A DNA stretch of 21,720 nucleotides from Methylococcaceae bacterium UBA7658 (GTDB taxonomy: Bacteria > Pseudomonadota > Gammaproteobacteria > Methylococcales > Methylomonadaceae). Within the stretch, counting starts at the first letter, position 1; every line of letters begins with the position of its first letter. The DNA lies in the NCBI GenBank assembly GCA_002483425.1, contig DLHW01000003.1, positions 67,240 through 88,959 on the forward strand, written 5' to 3'. Under the pieces are notes generated by a model that saw only the letters and a program-made list of their open reading frames with translations, made no database searches and had not been told where the DNA came from. Made by a program: the position numbers and the translations under genes. Positions 1 to 6,150 of this stretch are shown in pieces.

Positions 1-238
1 TGCGAGGACTGCGAGGACTGCGAATTTACGCTAGCAGATAAAATAAGTCTGTCAAGAGCGTCAGGTAAAAAAACAGGTTCTAATGAATTATGTATAAGAC
101 GGGTTTTACTTGGATTTTAAGCACAGCTACCGGGCTATTTAAAACGGTTGCCAATTCAACCAAAATATTCGATACTCCAGATTTTTATAACTACGAACTT
201 GCCGGACTTTACCCTTCGCGATTGGAGAATACGTTAAC
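1..238. other. Non-coding leader before the four-repeat protein
   Basis: I see no gene here. The first 23 bases are a short tandem repeat: the 9-mer tgcgaggac occurs twice in a row and a third copy starts. The 11-mer gaggactgcga from this block recurs at 3211-3221, just after one copy of the dispersed repeat. The rest is AT-rich and carries a possible promoter at 148-176. A minus-strand reading frame over 139-354 overlaps the signal-peptide region of the next gene and has no supporting features. Confidence 0.5.
148..176 (+). promoter_or_regulatory. Possible sigma-70 promoter for the four-repeat secreted protein
   Basis: A TTGCCA box (148-153) is followed after exactly 17 bases by GATACT (171-176). 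The first matches five of six consensus -35 bases and the second four of six -10 bases. Transcription would start near 183, leaving a leader of about 55 bases before the ATG at 239. A purine-rich ggaga stretch around 224-228 could be the ribosome binding site. This is a pattern match only. Confidence 0.35.
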
Positions 239-634
239 ATGAATAAATCAATTATCTTGAGTTTAGCCGTAAGCGCCCTTTCATTCAGTTCCTTGAGCGT
301 CCAGGCTGTCAGCGACGACCAATATCCAGCCTCGAATTTCCAGCCGAAAGTCACTTACATTGACGAAAGCGCTGCGCAAGCGCCGCCGTCCGCTAGCGAC
401 GATAAATACCCGGCGGCCAATTTTCACCCCAAGGTCACTTTTATCGACAGTAGCGCCGCAGGCAGCACACAAACTGCGGCAGCCGTGGTAGCCGATGAAA
501 AATATCCTGCGGCGAATTTTCAGTCGAAAGTCATTTATTCCGATGCCTCGGTAGCGGCTTCGTCCGCTCAAGTCGATCATTTCGACCCTAATTTTCCGGC
601 GGCTTATTTTAAACCCAAAGTCATCTATCCTTGA
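239..634 (+). CDS. Small exported protein with four YPAxNFxPKV repeats, unknown function
   Basis: A 131-residue protein I do not recognise. Residues 1-23 form a Sec-type signal peptide (MNKS, a hydrophobic run, then a likely cut after VQA), so it is probably periplasmic or released. The mature part consists almost entirely of four copies of one motif: DDQYPASNFQPKVTYID (26-42), DDKYPAANFHPKVTFID (54-70), DEKYPAANFQSKVIYSD (86-102) and the diverged DPNFPAAYFKPKVIYP (116-131), which ends at the stop codon. Spacings are 28, 32 and 30 residues, filled by Ala/Ser/Thr-rich linkers. There are no cysteines or transmembrane segments in the mature part. Alternating acidic, aromatic and Lys-Val positions suggest short beta units or peptide ligands separated by flexible linkers, but that is inference. 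It stands alone with its own likely promoter. The signal peptide and repeats make a real gene very likely. Confidence 0.8.
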   Translation: MNKSIILSLAVSALSFSSLSVQAVSDDQYPASNFQPKVTYIDESAAQAPPSASDDKYPAANFHPKVTFIDSSAAGSTQTAAAVVADEKYPAANFQSKVIYSDASVAASSAQVDHFDPNFPAAYFKPKVIYP

Positions 635-1094
635 TCGAACAAAGGTAAAGCGGTACGGGGTTATTATGGCGATTAAACTATCACAAGTTATCGCTTCCGG
701 CTTTAACGCTATAACCGGCTCAGGATAAACTTTAGAGTAAGTCGTTTTCGCTCATAACCTGGTCACAAGTGGTTAGGCAAGCTCGCCTTAATGCTCTTTG
801 GGTGCTAACGAAAGCAATCGTTTACTGCTCTTTCGCGACTGCATGAATGCAGTCCCTCTGGGGAATAAAGGAGACAGGGCAACGCTTGAAGCACTTGCCT
901 AGAGTTTGTCTAAGGACTTAACCGGAGTTTCCTAAAGGTTATAAGTGCCCCGTATGGATGCAAACGGGTTCATCCGTTAAAGTGCCGGTTTAGCTAAGCC
1001 CGGCTAGCGGTAATTAACCGGTAATGCCTCAATGTTACTGCCGCATCGAAAGGTTAAGCATTCAGGGTTTAACAATCATTCCTAGAGGTGTCCA
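635..1094. other. Intergenic region with repeat copy A and several hairpins
   Basis: No credible coding frame is present over 460 bases. Positions 723-933 align at both ends with the dispersed element described separately. Its interior holds a 7-bp stem with a 4-base loop (gactgca 838-844, tgcagtc 849-855) and a wider pairing of taggcaag (774-781) with cttgccta (894-901). Beyond it lie two more short stems, aacgg/ccgtt (963-967 with 974-978) and gccgg/ccggc (984-988 with 1000-1004). The aim24-type gene starts at 1095 behind a good ribosome binding site (gagg at 1085-1088). Confidence 0.5.
723..933. repeat. Dispersed palindromic element, copy A (enlarged)
   Basis: The left end (aaactttagagtaagt, then ctcataacctggtcac) matches copy B (aaactctgaacaagtt, then ttcataacct, ggtcac) with few changes. 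The right end (taaggacttaaccggagttt, cct) matches copy B's right end. The middle is about 60 bases longer than in copy B and contains its own inverted repeats, so this copy either carries an insertion or is an older, longer form. Confidence 0.6.
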
Positions 1095-1901
1095 ATGGCG
1101 CAACTGAATTACCAGATCATCGGCGGCGATTTACAGTACATCAATATCACTTTGGAGAGCGGCCAGGAGGCGATTGCCGAACAAGGCGCCATGATGTATG
1201 TCGACAAGGATATTGCTGTCAGCACTATTCTAGGCGATGGCGGCGCTTCTCGATTGGGCGGCCTGGGCCGGTTTTGGAATGCGATTAAACGTTCCTTAAC
1301 CGGCGAATCCATGTTTAGCTCGCTTTACCGGAATACTTCGCTTAAGCCGCAAACCGTAGCGATCGCAGCGCCCGGACCCGGTGAAATTATACCGGTTAAT
1401 CTCGCGGAACATGGCGGCGTCGTTATTTGCCAAAAAGGGGCCTATCTTGCCGGCGAAAAAGGTCAGCGAGTGCAAATTGCGTTTCAAAAACGCATGCGGG
1501 TCGGTTTTTTTGGCGGCGAAGGTTTTATCATGCAAAAAATCACGGGAAGCGGAACGGTTTTTATTCATGCCTCCGGCTCGCTGAAAGAAATCGTATTAAA
1601 GCCGAACGACGAATTGAAGGTTGATACCGGTTGTTTGGTAGGCATTTCATCGACCGTACGCTACGATATTAAGTATACCGGATCGCTTAAAAACAGTATT
1701 TTCGGCGGCGAAGGTTTATTTTACGCAACCGTGTCCGGGCCTGGAAAAGTCTGGATACAATCCCTGCCGATGAATCGATTAAGTAAAGTCTTAATGGGAG
1801 CGGCGCTTACCGGCAGCCATAATAGGACGTCCTGGGCCGGAAAACTTTATCTTTTGGGTATTATCATTTTTGTCTTCGTAGCGTTATTTGCTAAAAAATA
1901 A
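1095..1901 (+). CDS. AIM24 / TIGR00266 family protein, membrane-tethered
   Basis: A 268-residue member of the AIM24 (TIGR00266, DUF124) family, a beta-rich fold repeated in tandem. The family name comes from a yeast mitochondrial inner-membrane protein; the bacterial members have no settled biochemical role. Family-like glycine-rich turns are visible: EQGAMMYVDKDI near residue 30, GFFGGEGFIMQKITGSG near 138 and FGGEGLFYATVSGPG near 205. The N-terminus has no signal peptide. Residues 251-266 are a hydrophobic segment ending in KK, which suggests a C-terminal tail anchor with the main domain in the cytoplasm. The start is well supported by gagg six bases upstream of the ATG. The gene ends five bases before the M48 protease gene, so the two are probably cotranscribed. 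The family call is confident; the function is unknown. Confidence 0.85.
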   Translation: MAQLNYQIIGGDLQYINITLESGQEAIAEQGAMMYVDKDIAVSTILGDGGASRLGGLGRFWNAIKRSLTGESMFSSLYRNTSLKPQTVAIAAPGPGEIIPVNLAEHGGVVICQKGAYLAGEKGQRVQIAFQKRMRVGFFGGEGFIMQKITGSGTVFIHASGSLKEIVLKPNDELKVDTGCLVGISSTVRYDIKYTGSLKNSIFGGEGLFYATVSGPGKVWIQSLPMNRLSKVLMGAALTGSHNRTSWAGKLYLLGIIIFVFVALFAKK

Positions 1902-1906
1902 TCGAT

Positions 1907-3007
1907 ATGCACGATTTTCAGGTCAATTTGTTCGGACCCGGGTTACCCAGTGCTGGGCAATTGACGCAGTTGAAAGTTGGCCGCGATAGTTTACAAGTAC
2001 CGGCATTAAAGCAACTTATCCCGTTTACGGAATTATCGGCTAAAGTAGGCGGCGCCGATCATAATCAACTGCATTTGGTTTGGCGGCATGAGGGCTGCTC
2101 TTGGTTGCTTATTCCGGACGGACTCGCCGCTCAAAAAGCTTTGCTGAAAGTGTTGCCGGACAATGCGGTTTCCGGTTTAAGCCGATGGAAGCGGGAGACT
2201 TTAGGTCAGCATCTGGTGTGGAAAACAGTTGTTTTTTTGCTAAGCGCGTTATTAATATCGGCGCTTCTTATTATTTGGCGTTACGACGACGTGGTTACTT
2301 GGATCGCCGGTCGTGTGCCCTTAGCGACTGAATACAAACTGGGCCAATCCATCCTTGCTAGTCTAAATACCCAAACAACGTTAATCGATAAAGGAAAAGC
2401 AGCCGACGCAGTCAAAAAAATTGGCGGCCGGTTAACTAAAGCGTCGCCTTATCAATATCAGTGGCGTATTTCGAACGATCCCGCCATCAACGCTTTTGCT
2501 TTACCGGGCGGTATTGTCATTGTCAATAAAGGCTTATTGGAAAAATCCGGTTCTGCGAATGAATTAGCGGGTGTGCTGGCGCATGAAATCCAGCACGTCG
2601 AACAACGTCACGCGCTTAAAAATATGATTACCAGTTCGGGTATAGCAGCCGCTGTCATGCTGATATTGGGCGACGCAAACGCCGTGATGATGATTATGGC
2701 CCACCAAGTATCGGCGCAATATTTCAGCCGTCAGGCTGAGGTCGATGCCGATATGAAAGGTCTGGATTTATTGCAAAAAAATAAAATCGATCCGAAAGGG
2801 TTATCGGCTTTCTTTAAAACTATGCAGGAAGCTTATAAAAATAAAGCTCAAGGACCTGAATGGCTCTCGTCCCATCCCGATACCGGAAGCAGAATACGGG
2901 CGGTCGAAGATTATATGAAAGGACATCCTTGTCAGGATTGCGAAAACTTGACATGGAATAAATCGGCGATACTGGCAAGCTTGGCGAAAGAACCTGTGAA
3001 AAATTAG
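1907..3007 (+). CDS. Membrane-anchored M48 family zinc metalloprotease
   Basis: A 366-residue zinc protease of the M48 (Ste24/HtpX/BepA-like) clan. Residues 1-95 form a small N-terminal domain of the sort found before M48 domains in related proteins. A single transmembrane helix follows at about 106-124. The peptidase domain begins near 145. HEIQH at 226-230 provides two zinc ligands and the catalytic Glu227, and the third ligand is probably Glu278 in QAEVDAD. The C-terminal part (SSHPDTGSRI around 320) is typical of the BepA/LoiP/YfgC-like branch, whose members degrade misfolded envelope proteins. With one membrane span, the catalytic domain probably faces the periplasm. No clear ribosome binding site precedes the ATG, but the 5-base gap to the AIM24 gene suggests translational coupling. 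Context implies the two proteins act together at the membrane; that is inference. Confidence 0.88.
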   Translation: MHDFQVNLFGPGLPSAGQLTQLKVGRDSLQVPALKQLIPFTELSAKVGGADHNQLHLVWRHEGCSWLLIPDGLAAQKALLKVLPDNAVSGLSRWKRETLGQHLVWKTVVFLLSALLISALLIIWRYDDVVTWIAGRVPLATEYKLGQSILASLNTQTTLIDKGKAADAVKKIGGRLTKASPYQYQWRISNDPAINAFALPGGIVIVNKGLLEKSGSANELAGVLAHEIQHVEQRHALKNMITSSGIAAAVMLILGDANAVMMIMAHQVSAQYFSRQAEVDADMKGLDLLQKNKIDPKGLSAFFKTMQEAYKNKAQGPEWLSSHPDTGSRIRAVEDYMKGHPCQDCENLTWNKSAILASLAKEPVKN

Positions 3008-3319
3008 TACTAAACTTATGTAGTCTTTATTTAGGAGATAAGTTGAAGAAACTCTGAACAAGTTAATTTCCATTCATAACCTGAAGGTCACCAGTGGTTT
3101 GACAGGCTTTTATGCCCTAGGGTACATCACCAAGGAATCAACCACTTACCGTTCGTCTTGAGCCTGTAGAAGGACTTAACCAGAGTTTCCTTGACAAACC
3201 AATTCTATATGAGGACTGCGATGGCGCTAATCAAATGATCGGGACTAGACAAAAGCCAAACAGTTTCAGACAAATAAACGCTGAAAAGCTGGTCATCGCT
3301 ATTTTTACGCCGTAAATTT
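3008..3319. other. Intergenic region carrying repeat copy B
   Basis: These 312 bases separate the M48 protease gene from the Crp/Fnr-type gene. About half (3046-3192) is repeat copy B. The 11-mer gaggactgcga at 3211-3221 repeats a sequence from the first 23 bases of the window. I see no strong terminator or convincing promoter, and no clear ribosome binding site ahead of the ATG at 3320. Confidence 0.5.
3046..3192. repeat. Dispersed palindromic element, copy B (reference copy)
   Basis: This copy is 147 bases long and has inverted ends: aagaaactctg (3046-3056) and cagagtttcctt (3181-3192), the reverse complement of aaggaaactctg. Inside the right end lies the arm ccgttcgtcttgagcctg (3149-3166), followed by tagaaggacttaa. 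Copies A, C, D and E share parts of it. There is no open frame, so it is a non-autonomous, MITE- or REP-like element. Confidence 0.7.
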
Positions 3320-3982
3320 ATGAAAACTACCGCTGAATTATGGACCAGCTATTTTCCCGAATTTATAAAACACAAGGATGCCGGCGTCGATTTTTTAATG
3401 GCGGCCTCTACGTTAGTCAGAGTACCGGCCGGGCGGCAGGTGTTTTATCCGGGAAGCGTTTGCGAAAACTACCTGCTAGTGCTCGAAGGTGTCGTCAAAG
3501 TTCAACTCATGGGAGCGGATAGCGGCAGGGAAGTGCTGCTTTACTATGTCCGCTCTGGCGATTCTTGCGTATTAACGACATCTTGTATCTTAAGCGGTGA
3601 TTCGTATCCCGCCGAAGGCATTGTGGAAACCGATGTGCTGGCGTTTGCCATGCCGTCGCAAGCTTTTTACCGGTGTCTCGAGCTGTCAGGTTTTTTCCGG
3701 GAATTTGTATTCAAAAACTTTTCATCTCGGCTTTCCAATATTCTTAGCCGTATGGAATCGGTTGTGTTTGAAACCATCGATAAACGTATTTGTAAGGCCT
3801 TATTGACTTCTGGCGATGATCTTGTCGCTAAAACACATCACGAACTGGCCTACGAGTTAGGCACAGCCCGTGAAGTTGTATCCCGTCATCTTAAAAATTT
3901 CGAACAATTGGGTTGGGTTAGTTTAAACCGCGGCACAATTAATATTCTCGACCGCGACGCTCTGATAAAAGCCCGGCAGTAA
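3320..3982 (+). CDS. Crp/Fnr family transcriptional regulator
   Basis: A 220-residue DNA-binding regulator. Residues about 30-125 form the cyclic-nucleotide-binding-type beta-roll (VFYPGSVCENYLLVLEGVVKV). Residues 126-155 are the dimerisation helix. Residues 172-200 form a Crp-type winged helix-turn-helix, with THHELAYELGTAREVVSRHL containing the recognition helix. The canonical FNR N-terminal cysteine cluster is absent. Instead, two cysteines six residues apart (Cys83 and Cys89, in SCVLTTSC) sit where Crp has its phosphate-binding cassette, so cAMP binding is doubtful and redox or ligand sensing through cysteines is possible. That sensing idea is inference. The next gene is a small membrane protein on the opposite strand. 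The start is the first ATG in frame; no ribosome binding site is obvious. The target genes cannot be read from the window. Confidence 0.85.
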   Translation: MKTTAELWTSYFPEFIKHKDAGVDFLMAASTLVRVPAGRQVFYPGSVCENYLLVLEGVVKVQLMGADSGREVLLYYVRSGDSCVLTTSCILSGDSYPAEGIVETDVLAFAMPSQAFYRCLELSGFFREFVFKNFSSRLSNILSRMESVVFETIDKRICKALLTSGDDLVAKTHHELAYELGTAREVVSRHLKNFEQLGWVSLNRGTINILDRDALIKARQ

Positions 3983-4052
3983 AACCAAGCCCCCTTATAA
4001 CCTCATCTCTGTTCTTGCCCGGCTATGCACCGAGTTAAAACCGGACAGCTTT

Positions 4053-4220
4053 TTATTGGTTTTTCTGTTCTTCATTTCCGATGAAATGGAGCACAGTCAT
4101 GGAAATAACGAAGCCCAGAAAGATAAAAAACAGTAAAGGCAAGGCAAAAGGAATGTCGTGATGATCTCTCATATTCATACCTAAAATCGCCGAAAAAACG
4201 TTCAACATAAAATCTAACAT
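4053..4220 (-). CDS. 55-residue membrane protein with CorA-like GMN motif
   Basis: The frame is open further upstream and could begin at a GTG at 4238. I choose the ATG at 4220 because gaggaa lies about six bases ahead of it on the minus strand. The product has 55 residues: a short hydrophobic N-terminal segment (MLDFMLNVFSAIL), then GMNM at 14-17, a polar loop RDHHD, a strong membrane helix at about 24-46 and a charged tail. A GMN tripeptide after one helix, then a short loop and a second helix, is the layout of the C-terminal hairpin of CorA-type Mg2+ transporters. The protein lacks the whole cytoplasmic domain, so it is either a remnant of a corA-like gene or an independent miniprotein. 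The function is unknown. Confidence 0.6.
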   Translation of the reverse strand: MLDFMLNVFSAILGMNMRDHHDIPFALPLLFFIFLGFVISMTVLHFIGNEEQKNQ

Positions 4221-4659
4221 GGCATCTTCCTCAAGCACGTTGCAAAAAAATAAGTGAGCGGCCCAATCCGCTCGGTTAGCATGGTACAGCGGTAGGAGCC
4301 GGATCTCGGTGATGAAGTCACACTAAAACTCAGGTTTGGCATTTTTTTGCGGTGAATGGGCGACCAAATAGTAAGCATTTGGAGTAATGTTTAAGAATTC
4401 CATAGGCGGTAGATTTCTAACTATAGCTGGATCGTAGCGATATGCCGGGCGTAAACGGCGGTCCGAATTACACCCTCGTAGTGCCGCGGGCAGAGGCCAT
4501 GAGGTTTTCAGTGATTTGAATAACTAAGATAGGTTGCGAATCGTTCAAGCATCTTTTCCCGGTATTATTTGCGTAAGCCTAATGCGCTTGATTTAGCGAA
4601 ATTAAAGCCTTATTTATAAAGCCTCGTCAATAGAATGAATTAGGCGTTTATTCGCGATC

Positions 4660-4737
4660 AAGGAACCTCTGAATAAGTTGATTCTATTCATGGGTCAGGG
4701 CTAAAAGCTTGTCGAAGGACCTAGTGAGAGTTTCCTT
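4660..4737. repeat. Dispersed palindromic element, copy C (short)
   Basis: This is a 78-base version. The left end aaggaacctctg (4660-4671) and right end gagagtttcctt (4726-4737) are inverted with ten of twelve bases matching. It keeps the ataagttgattctattcat stretch corresponding to copy B's left part, and cttgtcgaaggac from the right arm, but lacks the left partner of the ccgttcgt arm. It looks like an internal deletion derivative. Confidence 0.65.
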
Positions 4738-4881
4738 AACTATTTTTTATTCCGGTTAAATTTGAGTTTTTGTACGCTCGACTTAAATAATGAAGCGTAG
4801 GTGTATTAGACTTTTTTGAAGCTCGTTTTTCAGTTTTTTGTCTTAGTTTTTGGTATTGTTAAGACGCTGAATTTTCCAATA

Positions 4882-4895
4882 AAAAGTATACTTTT
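4882..4895. repeat. Perfect 14-base palindrome next to the rnhA stop codon
   Basis: aaaagtatactttt reads the same on both strands and directly adjoins the rnhA stop codon (4896-4898). It has no loop and no following T-run on the minus strand, so it is not a good rho-independent terminator. It could be a protein-binding site or chance in AT-rich DNA. Confidence 0.3.
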
Positions 4896-5342
4896 CTAAG
4901 TTTTTGCTAACAAATTATCGATTCCTAGATTCGCCAGCCGATCCGCACGGTCGTTACCTGGATGGCCGGAATGGCCTTTTACCCAAAGCCATTCGATTTT
5001 ATGTAAGTTTTTAACGTTATCCAATCTACGCCATAGGTCTTCATTCTTGACAGCCGATTTGTTGGCGGTTTTCCATCCGCGTTTTTTCCAGTTTTCCAGC
5101 CATTCGGTAATCCCTTGTAGCACATATTTGGAGTCGCTGTTGATCTGCACGTCGCAAGGTTTATTTAAGGCTTCCAAGGCGCTGATAACGGCCATGAGTT
5201 CCATGCGGTTATTAGTGGTTTCGAGTTCGCCGCCGCACAGTTCCTTGGTGTTACCTTTGAAACTGAGCACTACGCCCCACCCGCCCGGACCCGGATTGCC
5301 GCGGCATGCGCCGTCGGTGTAGATAATAACGGACTCAGTCAT
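4896..5342 (-). CDS. rnhA: Ribonuclease HI
   Basis: A 148-residue RNase HI, which cuts the RNA strand of RNA-DNA hybrids during replication (R-loops, Okazaki primers). The four catalytic acids fall at the standard positions: Asp10 (YTDGACRGNPGPGGWG), Glu48 (NNRMELM), Asp70 (NSDSKYV) and Asp134 (DRADRLA). The helper His124 lies in VKGHSGHPGN. The length equals that of typical bacterial enzymes. I chose the ATG at 5342 rather than the upstream in-frame start at 5381, because MTESVIIYTDGA puts Asp10 at its usual number and the longer form would add 13 residues foreign to the family. The start overlaps the end of the methyltransferase gene by eight bases, so the two are cotranscribed and coupled. 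The frequent partner dnaQ does not follow. Confidence 0.96.
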   Translation of the reverse strand: MTESVIIYTDGACRGNPGPGGWGVVLSFKGNTKELCGGELETTNNRMELMAVISALEALNKPCDVQINSDSKYVLQGITEWLENWKKRGWKTANKSAVKNEDLWRRLDNVKNLHKIEWLWVKGHSGHPGNDRADRLANLGIDNLLAKT

Positions 5343-6051
5343 CGTTTGCCGTTTGAAAATTACTCGCGCAGGATCCAGCAACGGCTAAAGCCGGGCTGCT
5401 TTCCTTGATCGGCGTTAAAGGAATCAAGTTATACCGCCGCTTAATGGCTTTAACAGCATAAGCTGTTGCTGAAAAAGTAAACAAATTGCTGACCGATTTT
5501 ACATATTTGGTCTCGAAAGAATCTAAATTAAAGCGGGTTATCATAGTGACTTCGAAGTTTAACAATTTTAACCAGTCTATGACGCGCGAACGTCTAATAA
5601 AATGCCCTTTCCAGGAGTCTGCTAGACGCTTATCCCAAAGATATTGATATCTAACCCATAGGCTCCACGGGTTGAAATTCAAAATCACGACAATTCCTTC
5701 CGGTTTTAGTACCCGTTCGACTTCCCGCATGGTCTGGAACCGGTAAGCATCGAATTCCAGCATGTGGGGCAGTATTATCATATCGATGCTATCGGTTTGC
5801 AAAGGGAGATGGAATGCTTTCGCGCGAATTTTTTTCGAGCCTGGGTAGCCAAGATTTTTAGCATCCAGCACAATAAAATTCGAATAGAGCGAACAGTCGA
5901 TGAATTCGTTCTCCCAGCCCAAGCCGCCGATTTGTAAAACAGTTTGTTTGCAACTGACGACAATCGAACTTTTTAAGTAAGCCGTTTCAAGTTCTCTTAA
6001 CAGCTTGCCGCGCGGCGTTTCATAGTAAGCGAAGAGGAAGTCCCGTTTCAT
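5335..6051 (-). CDS. YafS-like SAM-dependent methyltransferase
   Basis: A 238-residue class I (type 11) methyltransferase. The SAM-binding loop is VLQIGGLGWENEF (38-50), a relaxed form of the usual ExGxGxG. LPLQTDSIDMIILPHMLEF (83-101) matches the motif II/III region, and MREVERVLKPEGIVVI (108-123) is the standard post-motif helix and strand. The substrate is unknown. In E. coli and relatives a homologous gene (yafS) lies beside rnhA, near gloB and mltD. Here rnhA overlaps it downstream and mltD is divergent upstream, which supports the same gene family, but gloB is missing. No signal peptide is present, so it is cytoplasmic. About 100 bases separate it from mltD, so both promoters must lie in 6052-6150. 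Confidence 0.85.
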   Translation of the reverse strand: MKRDFLFAYYETPRGKLLRELETAYLKSSIVVSCKQTVLQIGGLGWENEFIDCSLYSNFIVLDAKNLGYPGSKKIRAKAFHLPLQTDSIDMIILPHMLEFDAYRFQTMREVERVLKPEGIVVILNFNPWSLWVRYQYLWDKRLADSWKGHFIRRSRVIDWLKLLNFEVTMITRFNLDSFETKYVKSVSNLFTFSATAYAVKAIKRRYNLIPLTPIKESSPALAVAGSCASNFQTANDD

Positions 6052-6105
6052 GGCTTAGTCACAAATAAATAATTATTAATTTTAGATTTTTCAATAAAAA
6101 CAAGC

Positions 6106-6111
6106 TACAAT
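6106..6111 (+). promoter_or_regulatory. Possible -10 box for mltD
   Basis: TACAAT (6106-6111) matches five of six -10 consensus bases and lies about 40 bases ahead of the mltD start in an AT-rich intergenic region. No good -35 box is found 16-18 bases upstream, so this is weak. The same 99-base gap must also hold the promoter for the divergent methyltransferase-rnhA pair. Confidence 0.25.
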
Positions 6112-6150
6112 GAAACTAATTTATATTTAAACTTTACTTAAAAGGGTTAG

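Larger units (their letters stand above)
4221..4895. other. Gene-poor stretch between the GMN miniprotein and rnhA
   Basis: No coding frame of good quality is seen on either strand across 675 bases. It holds a perfect inverted repeat, gagcgg/ccgctc (4256-4261 and 4268-4273, loop cccaat), about 36 bases upstream of the 55-residue gene. It also holds repeat copy C (4660-4737), several T-rich runs (4805-4860) and a perfect 14-base palindrome directly beside the rnhA stop codon. The rest has no pattern I can name. Confidence 0.45.

Noticed and set aside
838..1004. Known riboswitch (cobalamin, cyclic di-GMP or similar) upstream of the AIM24 gene
   Set aside because: Hairpins are present but none of the conserved core sequences of those classes could be matched by eye, and part of the region is explained by the dispersed repeat.
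1088..1288. Alternative frame overlapping the start of the AIM24 gene
   Set aside because: The frame at 1095 has the family match and the better ribosome binding site spacing; the other reads as Arg/Cys-rich noise.
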